Below, piece after piece: positions 1 through 10,729 of a stretch of DNA of 64,000 nucleotides (positions within the stretch are counted from its first letter, which is position 1; each line of letters starts with the position of its first letter). Origin of the DNA: Sarcophilus harrisii. Its lineage: Eukaryota > Chordata > Mammalia > Dasyuromorphia > Dasyuridae. A program made the translations under genes and the position numbers. The DNA is taken from contig NC_045432.1 in NCBI RefSeq assembly GCF_902635505.1, positions 5,081,275 to 5,145,274 of the forward strand. Reading direction: 5' to 3'. Below the pieces are notes generated by a model that saw only the letters and a list, made by a program, of their open reading frames with translations, was not told where the DNA came from and did no database searches.

Positions 1-220
1 CACCTTGGTTTGCGGTGAGTGGAGCGCAGGAGGCTGTGGGACGCTTTGTTCTTCTCGCCCAAGCCCCTGCCTCCCGGCAGCTTTGCACCCAAAACCACAG
101 GGTGGAGAAGCGAGAAGGCCCATGTGGTTGCTGTTATGACTCTGCCACCTTCCCCCAAGTAGTGGTTCTGCTCAAGAGAAACCAGGCCGGTCCCCGGCCC
201 CAGCCCCAGCCTCATCCCGG

Positions 221-345
221 GCAGGCAGTAGGCACTTCTTAAGCTCCTACTGTATGCTAGGCCCTGTGCCGAGTGCTGAGGATAGAAAGAGAGGCAAAAG
301 GCAGCCCCTGGCCTCAAGCGTGGCGCTGTGTAGTAAGGGAGAAAA
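221..345 (-). mobile_element. Decayed LINE-2 3' end, antisense
   Basis: The segment CACTTCTTAAGCTCCTACTG, then GCTAGGCCCTGTGC and GGATAGAAAGAGAGGCAAAA, is the reverse of the usual L2 3' tail (TTAATAAATGCTTG side first). No coding part is attached. Confidence 0.5.
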
Positions 346-654
346 TGTGCAGAACCCCTTTGTCCAAGATATCTCTGGGAGTTCTTGGACCCGGGTGGGT
401 CGAGTAGAGTCGTCGATGCTCACGCCTAAACCCAGTACTTTGCATTGGGGTGGCGAGGTGGGAGTACGGAGAGGGGTGGGGACGGGGTCCTCACGCTGGG
501 GAAAAAAAAGCCAGAATTCTCCTGGCAAGGACCCCAGTAAGAGGCAATAAGGTTTGGGTTCCACAGATGGTGAAGGAGGACCAGTGGACATGAAGCAGCT
601 TATATGCTCTATTGGGGTCGGGGCCCAATTACTGCCCAGTGACTGGGAGAACAG

Positions 655-775
655 AGGAGGCTAGAAAAAGCCCTGGGTATGGCCTCAGATACTTCCTGGC
701 TACGTGACCCTAGGCAGGACGCTTCACCTGGCCTGACTCAGTTTCTTCAACCGCAAAACAAAGCTAGCAACAGCT
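655..775 (+). mobile_element. MIR-like SINE fragment
   Basis: GGCCTCAGATACTTCCTGGC, TACGTGACCCTAGGCAGGAC and CTCAGTTTCTTCA follow the MIR core order (CTAGCTGTGTGACC, then GGGCAAGTCACTTAACC, then CTCAGTTTCC), heavily diverged. Confidence 0.5.
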
Positions 776-794
776 AGCCGACATTCCTTGCCAC

Positions 795-1050
795 GCAGTT
801 TGCTGTCCGGTCATTTCGACCGTCCGAGTCTTTGTGGCCGTTGGGGGTTTTCTTGCCAGATAATGGAGTAGTTTGCCATTTCCCTCTCCAGCTCATTTTG
901 CAGAGGAGGAAGCTGGGGCCATCAGGGTGAAGTGACCTGCTCAGGGTCACACAGCTAGGAAGTGTCTGAGGCCGGATCAGAACTCGGAAAGAGACGACTC
1001 TCTGACTCTAGGTCTGGCGCCCTATCCCCTTTGGCACCCTCTGACTGCCT
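795..1050 (-). mobile_element. Marsupial CORE-SINE (MAR1-type), antisense
   Basis: Read on the - strand the copy has the tRNA-like start, GTCAGAG, the core CTAGCTGTGTGACCCTGAGC, AGCTGGAGAGGGAAATGGCA and AAAACCCCCAA tail typical of marsupial MAR1 copies. It ends about 60 bases before the candidate acceptor at 1110. Confidence 0.7.
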
Positions 1051-1129
1051 CCCGGCACACAGTATGCACCATATAAATGCTTCTTCCTTCCTCCCCGTCT
1101 GATTCTCCAGGGAGCAATTGTAAAGAAAA

Positions 1130-1828
1130 ATGGAGGGGAGCACTAAGAAGCAAGAAGCAAAGGTGGCAAATGAGCCAACTGATTCCACCCTCGAAAAACA
1201 GCCAGCCCCAACCCCCCCACAAGGGGAATCGGAAGCCGATAGTTCCGAGGAAGAAGTTCCCCAAGAGCTGAAAGTGTGGGGCTACGGAGGGGCCGAAGGG
1301 GGGGGCTGCTGGCTGCAGGAGGAGGCCTTGAGCATTCCTGGATCGGCGGAGGAGGATGAGGAGAGTGAGGCTATCCAAGCCATGGCGCTCGGGGTGGAAT
1401 TACAGTGCAGGCTCCAGCTCCACCTGGATCAGCTGGAGGCCAAGGCCAAATCCAGGGCCAGGGCCAGGGCCAGGGCCAGGGCCAGGGCCGCGATGGCTGC
1501 CAGACGGGGCAGCCCGGAACGCGCCCTGGGAGCTTCGGCAAGTCCGGCAGCCGCGGCCCGCCCTCAGCCCTTGGTGGTCCGGGGCAGTCGGGGGGAGCCC
1601 CACATCCGAGCTCAAGAGACGGAGGCCTCCCTGGGGCAGGCCCCTGAGGAAGTCAAACCAGGTGTGAAGGGAGGCCGAGATCCATTCGGGGCTCCCGTTC
1701 GGAAAACGGGAAAGGGCCCCAGAGGAAAGGAAGCTGCTGCTAAAGCTCGGGAAGGTCCGCCGGCCTCTAATCCTCCTAGTATCTGCCAGAGAAGAGAGAA
1801 CTACCCAAATCTGGAGCTGAAAGGCTCG
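1130..1828 (+). CDS. Candidate exon of an unrecognised upstream gene
   Basis: An open frame begins at an ATG in strong context (A at -3, G at +4), 19 bases after a good acceptor (pyrimidine tract, CAG at 1108-1110), and ends at a consensus donor TCG/GTGAGT. The 233 codons predict a soluble, mostly disordered protein: acidic start (ADSSEEEVPQE, SAEEDEESEAI), a helix-prone stretch (LGVELQCRLQLHLDQLEAKA), an RA-dipeptide run coded by GGCCAG repeats, then a basic Gly/Lys/Pro-rich part. I see no signal peptide, membrane segment or known catalytic motif. It is not emerin, the human neighbour upstream of FLNA. It could be a marsupial-specific or fast-evolving gene, or chance coding in GC-rich DNA. 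Confidence 0.4.
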
Positions 1829-2019
1829 GTGAGTGACCCCAGGCGGGCCCTTCCCCACACCCTAAAACGAGCAGGTGACCTGCCCCCCAATCCCGTCGCT
1901 GGTATTGGGACTTGGGAGAACACGATCCCTTTTCTGCTTCCCCCTCCCCACCCTATTGCTCTCTGCCCTGTCTCCCTTGGCCCATCCTTCTCAGACTTCA
2001 AGAAGTATCTACTCCACAG

Positions 2020-2056
2020 GTCCCAGAAGGAGCCATCACCCTGGGGCACACACGTG
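2020..2056 (+). CDS. Candidate small exon of the unrecognised upstream gene
   Basis: Thirty-seven bases between acceptor CTCCACAG and donor GTG/GTAAGA read VPEGAITLGHTR in the phase expected from the exon ending at 1828 (phase 0 in, phase 1 out). An alternative acceptor at 1994 keeps the frame but ends in another phase. It is too short to be certain. Confidence 0.25.
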
Positions 2057-2082
2057 GTAAGACTGCTCAAGAGAGGGGCCAG

Positions 2083-2087
2083 CGAGG

Positions 2088-2118
<31 letters not shown>

Positions 2119-2276
2119 AGAGGGGCAAGTGACTGTGTGTGTGAGTGTGAGTGTATGTATGTGTGAGAGTGTGTGAATGTGTGTGTGTGTGTACATGAGA
2201 GGGGTGAGTGAGTGTGTGTGTGTGAAAGAGAAACAAGACAGTGTATGTGTGTATGAGGGTGAAAGTGTGAGAGAGA

Positions 2277-2318
<42 letters not shown>

Positions 2319-3640
2319 ATGAGGGTGAGTGTATGAGTGAGAATGTGTGTGTGAGAGAGACAGTGTTTGTGAGTGTATGAGTGAGTGTGTGAGAGAGACA
2401 GAGAGTGTGTGTGTATATGAGGGTGAGAGTGTGAGAGAGAGAGAGAGTGTGTGTATGAGAGAGACAGTGTGTTTGTGAATGTGTGTGAGAAAGACAGTGT
2501 GTGTGTGTGTATGAGGGTGAGTGTATGAGTGAGAATGTGTGTGAAAGAGTGTGTGTGAGTGTATGTGTGTGAAAAAGTGTGTGTCTGAGAAAGACAGTGT
2601 GTGGGTGTGTGTATGTATGTGAGAGAGTGTTTGTGAGTGTGTGGGTGTGTGTGAGGGGCAAATAAGTGAATGTGTGTATGTGTGCGTGAGAGTGAGTGTG
2701 TGTATATGTGTATGTGAGAGGGTCAAGTGAATGTGTGTGAGAGTATGAGTGTATGTGTGTGTGAGAAACACAGTGTGTGTGTGTATGAGAGTGAGTGTAT
2801 GGGAGTGAGAATGTGTGTGTGAAAGAGACAGAGTGTGTGTGAGTGTATGTGTGTGTGAGAAAGAGACAGTGTGTGGGGGGTGTATGTGTGTGAGAGTGTG
2901 AGTGTGTGTGTGAGAGAGTGTGTGGGTATGTGTGTGTGAGAGTGTATGAGTGAGTGTGTGTGTATGAAAGAGACGGAGTGTGTATGTAAGTGTATGTGTG
3001 TGTGAGAAACAAAGTGTATTGTGTGGGGGGATGTGTGTATGTGTGTGAGAGAGACAGAGTGTGTGTGGCTGAGTGTGAGAGAGTGTGAGTGAGTGAGACA
3101 GTGTGTGAGTGTGTGTGTGACATAGAGTGTGTGGGAGGTTTATAGCAGTGGGGTAGAAAGAGAAGGGGGTGGATGTGTGTTGGGAGAAAAAGTGATTGTG
3201 GGGGGTGTATGTGTGTGAGAGAAGAGTGTGTGTTGGAGGTGAGAGAGTGGAGGAGTGAGACAGTGTGGAGTGTGTGTGTGGACATAGAGTGTGTGTGGAG
3301 GATGGAGGAGGTGTGGGAAAGAGACGGAGGAGTAAGGTGTGTGTGGAGAAACAAAGTGATTGTGTGGGGAGTGTGTGTGTGTGAGGAGAAGTGTGTGTGG
3401 TGAGGTGGAGAGGGGAGTGAGTGAGAAGTGTGGAGTGTGTGTGAGAAGAGTGTGTGGGGTGGGTGATGGAGGAGAGAGGGGTGTGTGGAGAGAAACAGTG
3501 TGTGTGGGTGAGTATGTGAGAGACAGAGTGTGTGTGTGAGAGTGTGTAGATGTGTGTGTGTGAGAGAGACAGTGTGTGTGTGTGTGTGTGTGGGTGAGAG
3601 AGAGTGTGACTGTGTGAGTGTGTGTCCCTCCATCCCCACC
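2083..3640. repeat. 1.5-kb TG/GA microsatellite tract
   Basis: Nearly all bases on the + strand are T or G with interspersed GAGA and ACAG motifs (units such as TGTGTGAGAGAGACAGTG recur with variations). Pure (TG)n runs lie at about 2089-2113 and 2279-2313. From about 3130 the pattern decays into GGAG/GTGGAG variants. It falls in a putative intron between 2056 and 3900. Confidence 0.95.
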
Positions 3641-3899
3641 TCTACAGGCAGAAACTGACTCAGTGTTCCCGGCTCCCCTGGGTGGCATAAATAGCTCCAC
3701 CCCGTGCGCCAAAAGGAGGCTGTTTCCTTATGAGGCCTGGAATTCCAGCTTCGCCGTTCCCCGGGGGCCGCCAGACCCGGGCACGTGGATGGGCCCCACG
3801 TTCCCGGGGACCCCCGGCCTTCTGGGGGGAGATGGGGGGCGCTTCCCCTGGGGCCTGGCCCCTCCCCCGTTGAGCCCCACCCCTGCCCTCCCCCCACAG

Positions 3900-3975
3900 A
3901 GAGCCACGTTCTCAGGGACCCCAGTAGCCAGAAGCCGGGAGAGACCCCAAGTCCGCTCGGGGAGCAGCTGGAGAG
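3900..3975 (+). CDS. Candidate exon of the unrecognised upstream gene
   Basis: After CCCCACAG the frame set by the 2020-2056 exon reads ESHVLRDPSSQKPGETPSPL then GEQLE and ends at GAGAG/GTGAGA. The join across the long TG tract is phase-consistent, but this exon ends in phase 2 and the next candidate needs phase 1, so an exon is missing or one boundary is wrong. Confidence 0.25.
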
Positions 3976-4730
3976 GTGAGACCAGGGAGCCCTTCCGCCC
4001 GCCCACCACGTGCCTTCCTCATCTGCTCTTTGCTTCATCTCTCAATGAAAAACCCAAGTTGCGCTTGGACAAGACCTCAGCCCGAAGCCCGGCCGAGCTC
4101 CCCGGGCCTCCATTCCCCCTCTTTCAAAGAAGACGATGACCGTTGGGATCTTTCCAGCTCAGTGTCTGCTCCTCATTCTCGGCCTCTTTCCGCCCCTCAG
4201 ACCCTGCCGCGTGACCTTAGAAAGCCCCTTCCCCTCCCCCCTGTCCCCCTGCCTAACTGTCTCATCTGTCTCTCTCGGACATGCTCCGAACACAGGTTGC
4301 CCGTATTTCCCAGCTAGCATCGGGGTTCCTCTCCCCTCACCTCCAGCACGGAGCCCTAGTGTATGGCAGGTGCCCCCCGCCAGGAAGGCCAATGGGGGGG
4401 GGGGGGTTTGGCCCCTGCCCCCGGGTTCTCCTGCCCCTGGGTTCAGATGTGTTTGTGTGCGCTCGCGTGACCCCAGGCAAGTCCCTTCTCTTGAAGCCTC
4501 AGTTTCCTCCTTTGCCCCCGGCGAATGGAGGGGGCTGGGCATCCACACCCTGGAAGCTCTTTTCCAGCCCTTGCCTCGCGTGTCTGTGCGCGAGTTCGGG
4601 CCCACGGCCGTCCCCCGCCGTCGTCAGCACGGCCACTTCTGCCGCCTCGGCCGCACCCCGCAGACTCTCGTGGTGTCCCATACGTGCGGCCCCCTCCCCC
4701 ACCCCCGGCACCCGGCCCACACTCCTCCAG

Positions 4731-4826
4731 AAGCAGAGGAGGCCTCTGTCTACCCCTCTCCACCTTGCGGCCCGTCTGAGCCAGAGACGTCTGCCGGTGG
4801 CAGGAAGGAAGAGTCCCAAGCTCCCG
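4731..4826 (+). CDS. Candidate exon of the unrecognised upstream gene
   Basis: Between acceptor CTCCTCCAG and donor CCCG/GTGAGC, frame EAEEASVYPSPPCGPSEPET then AGGRKEESQAP. Acidic and Pro/Ser-rich like the rest of the chain. Phase 1 in and phase 1 out, matching the next exon. Confidence 0.3.
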
Positions 4827-4961
4827 GTGAGCGGTCCCGGCCGAGGGAAGGGAGAGAGCGGGGGGACGGGTGACTGCAGAGATCTCCCGGCCTCCCTGCC
4901 CGTGCCGGGGGGCTGCGGAGGGGCACCAGAAACACCTACTTCCTGTCGCCCCTCCTTCCAG

Positions 4962-5057
4962 GCAAGTCTCCCGCTCCAGGGCCTCCAGCAGAAGAAAATA
5001 CAAAGGAAGAGCCTCTAGCGGGAACTGAAGGCCTCGTTCCCACGAGTCCCCACGCAG
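4962..5057 (+). CDS. Candidate exon of the unrecognised upstream gene
   Basis: Ninety-six bases between acceptor CTTCCAG and donor GCAG/GTAAGA. In phase with the preceding exon it reads GKSPAPGPPAEENTKEEPLA then GTEGLVPTSPHA. Equal length and phase to the exon before it. Confidence 0.3.
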
Positions 5058-5205
5058 GTAAGACTGTGACTTTTCCCTTCATCTGGGTCAGGGAAAACGA
5101 GAGACCGAGGTGGAAAGGGCCTCGGAGATTAGCCCCTCCCTCCCGTGGAGAAACTGAGGCACAGAGCCAAGGATTGACTTGTTACAGGCCTTGCCTCTTA
5201 TTCAG

Positions 5206-5297
5206 AGCTACAAGCCCCGTTAGAATCTAAGTACCCTAAATCTCCAGCCCAAGTAACGAGCACGGAGACTCGGGCGGCAGGAACCTCTAGATGCTAG
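5206..5297 (+). CDS. Candidate terminal exon of the unrecognised upstream gene
   Basis: After acceptor TATTCAG the same phase reads ELQAPLESKYPKSPAQVTST then ETRAAGTSRC and stops at TAG (5295-5297). A second frame opens at about 5279 and runs to TGA at 5667 (DASATDPGAG through PTVPKARKKH) with similar Pro/Ser/Thr-rich make-up; a further splice could use it instead. Confidence 0.28.
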
Positions 5298-5884
5298 TGC
5301 TACAGATCCAGGGGCTGGCCCAGAAACAACAGCACCAAGCAGGGCAAACGTGCATCCCGGGGATCGCGAGCACACTAGGGAAGGTCCCGGCTTGGGGACG
5401 GGGGCCTCACTCAGCCTTGCTCACTCGCTCGGCCCCTTCCAACTTAGGGAGAGAGGAACCCTGGAGCTTCAGTCCACAGTTCCCTCCCCCACCCCCGCTT
5501 CTCGGGACGGGACGTCACAGCCTCCAACACAACCAACTCTCACTGAGCTTGGGAGGATTAGGGACTCTGAGCACACCCTCCCCCCAATTTCTGACAGCAG
5601 GGTAATGGAGCCAAACTTCCAGCCAGAGATTCACCCCACTGTACCCAAAGCCAGGAAAAAACACTGAGGGAGGAAGAAAGTCTTCTCTTCTCTGTGTGGG
5701 TGATGAGGAATAGCTCAGGTCAGGGAGGCCGGGGGCTTAGGGGGAGGCGCAGCGGGCTTCAGGAAATCAGGGCGTGCTTAAGGATCAGGAAGACACCCAG
5801 AAGCCTTCTTCGGCTTGGCTGGTACCACACCCTTGTCCCCCAGGCCTGGACACAGGGGGCTGGTCTGGATGGAAATATTGTGAA

Positions 5885-6250
5885 ATAAGGCAGAAGGAGG
5901 AAGTAAGCCGGAGACAGAGAAGGAAGGAGACAGAGAGAGAAAGGAAAATGAGAGAGAGAAAAGAAAGAAACAAAGAAAAAGACAGAGAAAGAAAAAGAAA
6001 GAAAAAAAAGAGAGAGAGAAAACAGGAGGGAGGGAGACAGAGAAAGGAAAATGAGAGAGAAAACGGAAGGAGACAGAGGGAGAAAGGAAAATGAGAAACA
6101 AAGAAAATGAAAGTGTACGAGAGAAAACAGAAGGAGGAAGGGAAACAAAACAGGGAGAAAAGAAAATGAGAGAGAGAGAAAACAGAAGGAGGGAGGGAGA
6201 CGGAGAAAGGAAAATGAGAGAAAAAGAATGAGAGGAAGAGGGAGAACAGG
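5885..6250. repeat. GA/GAAA-rich purine tract
   Basis: About 365 bases are almost pure purine on the + strand, with repeated AGAGAGAAA, GGAAAATGAGA and GGAGGGAGACAGAG units. The spaced copies of GGAAAATGAGA suggest a degenerate 30- to 40-base unit. Confidence 0.9.
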
Positions 6251-7569
6251 CAGGTTTTTGGCCAGTGTGTGCAGTGATTTCAGAGGCCAAGAATGAGGCC
6301 TATTTCCTTCCCTTTGTTTCTCGGAGTAGCCTTTTCCCAGGTCCCAATGCAGAGGGGGAATGAGGCTGGTCAATACAATAATTGCTTGGAAAACAGGCAG
6401 GCACGGGGAGGCCCGTCCGGGACAGCTTCCTGGTATTATGGAGACTCGGGGTTGGAGGCTGCTGCTGCTTAGACTAAAGAGGGGAAAAGAGGCACAAAAG
6501 AGACACTTTCCTCAAGTTGCTGTAGGACCTGCAGGGCCGGCCTCAGTGGGCCCGGGGTGTGGACGCCACTCTAGTCTCTTCCTTCAGATAAGCCGGGCTT
6601 CCCCAGAAGCCCGTGCTGATTTTCTCCCGATGGAGCCAGAAGCTAAAGTCTTCCTCCACGGCTGGTGCTGGGAAACATTTGAGTAAAACACGGCCCGTCA
6701 GAGCCAGAAGGGATCTGGGGGACCCTTGTCCTATAGAGGAGAAGGACCGGGGGGCGGGATAGAGCTCAGTCCCAGAGTGGGAAAAGGTGCCGCAGTTAGT
6801 GACAGGTCAGGAGAGCAAGCCTACTAACCACCCAGCTCCCCTCGTTTGGGTGCTGCAGCAAGCGCCAGGGGGGTACCCTGGGCCTCGGTCTCCATGAAGA
6901 GAAGCCTCCAGAAGCGAAGCAGTCCCTGCCTCAGTGAGCTCATGTGGTGCTGGAGGAGATGGAAGAAGGAGTGAAAAAGCAAGAGACGCAGGGTGCCGGG
7001 CTGGGCCCTGCCACGGGGCCCAGTGGGGAATGGCTTCCTGGAAAAGGGAGGCAGCCCCGGGGCTGCTCAGTGAAGATGATCCGTAAGGTGCACGGGAGTC
7101 GCTCGGGACCCTCTTCTCCCCCAGGCCCCACTTGAGCTGCTAGGTCAGAGCCTTACGTCTCCTGTTGGAACCACACCCCGCCAGACGCCCGGCCGGCCGT
7201 TGGGCCTTAGGAGTCTCTTGAGGGAGGGGCCCCTGCTCAGAGGCCCTGGTCCCCGGTTTTGGAATCCTTAAGTCCAAGCAGTTCCCTGGGGTCTCCGGAG
7301 GACCTAGAGCCGGTGGGGTGCTGGAAGGTTGGGATCTGCCACCCTTTAGGCTCCTCTCTCCGCCTTGTCACCGAGATCTCGGTTACGTCCCCCCTACTTG
7401 CTGGGGCCGTCTCCCCAGTTACCCCGTCTCCCTTAAGCTCCCTCCCATCCCTAAGTCTTGAACCTGGGGAGCCAGGCTGGGCCCCCAGGGAGGGGGGGGG
7501 GCGACCTCGGCCACGGTTTGTCTCTGTAGCTCCTCGGTGCCCGGCATGGAAGAGAGATTCAAAAAAGGT
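6251..7569. other. Intergenic sequence without a recognisable gene
   Basis: Ordinary mixed-composition DNA. I find no convincing exon chain, RNA gene or clear repeat between the purine tract and the low-quality stretch that begins near 7570. Confidence 0.5.
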
Positions 7570-8796
7570 TTCTATGGGCCTCCTTTTGGGCTGAGGGATG
7601 GGGAAGGGAAAAAAGAATGGGGTCCCGGGTGAGCCCTCCCCCCCGGAAGGCGAAAGGGACGGGCCCGGCCCCTCTTCCCGGAGGAGGCGGGGTTTTGGGT
7701 GGGGAACTCCCCACCCGCCTCTGGGGCCCCCCTTTTGGACCTTGCCCCGGGGGACCCTGTTGGCCGGGGGGGGCCCTCCCAAGCCCCCCCCCCCCTTTCC
7801 CCCGGGGCCCCCGGGGGCCCCCTCCAGGCTTTGGGGGCCTTTAGGGGGCCCCACCCGGGTTCCCCGGTGCCCCGAAGTTGGGGGCCCCCCTGGCGGCCCC
7901 CCTAAAATTCCTAGGGCCTTGAACGAAAAAACCCCCAGAAAACGACCGCCGTTTTCCGGTATCCCGGTGGGCCCCGAGGTTTGGTTTTTTTTTTTTTTGG
8001 GGGCCGGCGGGGGGTTGGGGGGCGGGGGTCCTCCCGAGGGTCCCAGGGCCGGGGCCCCAAACACCCTGGGGCCCCAATTATTTCTAGGGGTTTTCTCGGG
8101 AACAAGAAGGGGAGGTCCCCTGGGACCGGGGCTCCTCCCTCCCCCCATTGTTCCTTTTTCGGGAGGCCCGCCCCGACCCCAAACTGGGGCTTTTCCCCAC
8201 GGCTTGGGACGCCGGGGCCCGGGCCCCCCCCCCCCGGGGGGGTTCCCCCCTGGGGGCCCCTTGGGCTGGAACCCCATTCCCCGGGGCGGGGCCCCCCCCG
8301 GCCCCCTCCCCCCTTTCCTTTCTCCCTGCCCCCCCCGGGTTCCTTAAATTTTCCCCCGGCCGGTACCCAGGGGCCGACCAAGGGTGGCCCCGGGAGGGCC
8401 TCCCGCAGCCCCCCGCCCCCCCACGGGGCCCGGCCCCCCGGGGGGCCCCCCCCCCCGGGGTCCCCCCCCGGGGCCCCCCCCCCCCGGGGGGGCCCCCCCC
8501 GGGCCCCCGGGCTCCCCCCCCCCCCGCCCGCCTCGGGGGGGGGCCCCCGGGGCCCCCCCCCCCGGCCTGGGAGGGCCCCCCCCCCCCCACCCCCCGGCCC
8601 CCGGTGGGGCAAGCCCCTGGCGGAGGCCCCGGGGCCCGGGGCCAAAAGGGGGGGGGGGGGGGGCCCCCGCCCCCGCTCCCCCCCCGGGCCGGGGCCCCCT
8701 CAAAAGGGCCCCCCAAACCCCCCCTTTCAGGTCTTTTAGCCCCCCCCCAAAAAGGGGGGGGGGGGGGGCAGGGCAGGGGGCCCGGCGGGAGGGAAA

Positions 8797-8830
<34 letters not shown>

Positions 8831-9180
8831 AAGGGGGGGGGAAGAAGGGAGGAAGGGGGGGGAGGGGAAAGGGGAAAGGGAGGGGGGGGAAAAGGGGGGG
8901 GGGAAAGGGGAAGGGGAAAACGGGGAGGGGGGGAAAAGGGAAGGAAAAAGAGGAAAAAAAGGGGGAAAGGGGAAGAAGGGGGGGGAAGGAAAAAGGGGAA
9001 AAAGGAGAAGGAAGGGAAAAAAAAAAAGAGGGAAAAAAGGGAAAAGGGGGGGGGGGAAAAAAGGGGGAAGGCAGAAAGGAAAGGGGGGAGGGGGAAGGAA
9101 AGGGGGAAGAAAGGGGAAAAGGGGGAAGGGAAGGGGGGGGGGGGAATCTTTTGGTTGGGGGGGGGGGGGGGCCCCCACGG
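7570..9180. other. Homopolymer-inflated stretch, probable consensus artefact
   Basis: From about 7570 the sequence changes to strings of G, C, A and T runs. Up to about 8750 it is G/C runs of 4-17; from 8750 to 9150 almost purely G with A runs, including a run of more than 30 G at about 8799-8828. Normal sequence returns near 9180. This fits poor base calling in a GC-rich purine tract better than biology. Confidence 0.7.
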
Positions 9181-10729
9181 GGCCATGTTGGGGAAATGTC
9201 CCCCGGGAGCCTCCTTGGCCAGACGGGCCGCGCCCCTGGTCCCACAGCTCCCCTGCGGCTGCTCCGGAGAGCGCGGCCGGGGCGGCCGGGAGGGGCGTTG
9301 GCGGCCGCGGCGAGGGGCCTCCCGGCTGATCTGGGCCGGTCCCGGCTTTTTAGCGGACGCCACTGTCCTCGCCCCCCCCCCCCTCCCCCCGTTAGGCACA
9401 GCCCCAGCAGGAGGTGTTGCGCCCCGGTGGAGGATGGGGGAGACCCGCCCCGCCCCGGGCTGCCAGCCCCTGTGACCGTCCCCACCACCTGGCGGGCTCC
9501 CCTTCTCCAGCTGGGGAGGGGCCGCCCTGCGCCGTCGGGCCGGCCCGAGCCTGGGGCGGAGGTCGGACAGGGGCCGCCTCCTCCCTCCGCCCCACTTGGG
9601 GCTCAAGGAGAAGCGGCCCGGCGTCGGCCCAGGAAGGGGGAGGGGGAGAAGGAGCCCCGTGGCCTTCACGCTGGCCCTCGGAGACTGCGGCCCGGGCCGG
9701 GGAGGCGGGCGGGCCGCGCGCCAAGAGAGGGGCGTGGGGCCGAGGCCGCGTCCGACTCCTCAGCCTCCATTCCAAATAAGGGAAAATATGAAAGGGCTGG
9801 ATTTCGGCTTCCCGGGACGGGGGAGCTTCTGAGGCGTGGGATGGGGCGTCCCCTAGCGTCCAGACGCCCGCATTGCAATCTCCAGCCGTCTGGGGGAGAA
9901 TCCCAGCATCCCTAGCGCGAGAGGACAGTGGAGGCTAGTTCCTCGGGGCCCCCTCCTTTTAACTGATGTCCCGGGGGTTTGAAAGCAGAGTGGCCCGGCA
10001 GCAAGGGCCGGGGCCAGGTCTCCCAAAAACCAGCCGCCGGGGGCCCCAGGGGGCCGGGAAGAGCGCCGCTCCTGGCCGGCGGGGCGCCCGCCCCGGCCGG
10101 GACCCGGCCCTGGAAACCAGAATGGCGGAGCTTAGCCGCCCCTCCCCAGGCGGGAGGCGGGGAGGGACTAATCCTCTCCCCCAGAAGAGCTCCCCCGGGG
10201 CTCGGAGCCCCAGCGGCCTTTGCGGGCTGTCACCCGGAGCCCCCCGCGAGGGAGAGAGACATGGGAGGGGGGGGGCAGAAGCCGCCCCCTCCCCAGAGGG
10301 CCACGGCAGACACTAGGGAGACCGAGTGTGAGAACGGGCCAGTTGGGAATTAAAAATAGGCCTCGGGTAATTCACAAAGGGAGCCGAGGGAGAGTTGCCC
10401 GTATTTGGCCAGGCCCCGCAAGACCACCCGGGCCCTTCTGCCCCCCTGTTGGTGGGAGGGGAAGGGAGGGGGGAAGTTGGGAAGAGGCCAGGCCTGACGC
10501 AGGATTTCCTGGCAGATGGATCAATGATGGGGCTTAAGGGTCATTCAGTGAGAGCTGGCACTGCTCTGGGGTGAGCCGAAGAGGAGGGAACGCAGGCGCA
10601 TTTGGGGGACAGAGATGGGGCAGCCGGGAGGTGCAGCTCAGTGTCCGGCTTCAAAAGAACCCCCAACCCTGCCCTTCACATTGGTTCCCATCCCTCCTTC
10701 ACTCTTTCTCTTCCTGCTCCTATCCCTTC
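9181..10729. other. CpG-rich intergenic sequence upstream of FLNA
   Basis: GC-rich with many CpGs and some GC-box-like motifs. It may be a distal part of the FLNA CpG island or the island of an unseen transcript. No exon chain is supported. Confidence 0.4.

Noticed and set aside
3726-3735. CCTTATGAGG as a CArG box
   Set aside because: A G interrupts the A/T core, so it does not meet CC(A/T)6GG.
1801-4038. A 745-codon open frame on the - strand rich in His, Thr and Ser
   Set aside because: It is the complement of the TG/GA tract; alternating ACAC reads His/Thr/Ser in any frame without stops. No start context, domain or splice signal supports it.
5759-6373. Ser/Phe/Leu-rich open frames on the - strand
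   Set aside because: Complement of the GA-rich purine tract; TCTC/TTTC repeats read as Ser, Leu and Phe.
7237-9915. Several long Gly/Pro/Arg-rich open frames on both strands
   Set aside because: They arise from G and C runs that lack stop codons, in a stretch that looks like poor consensus.
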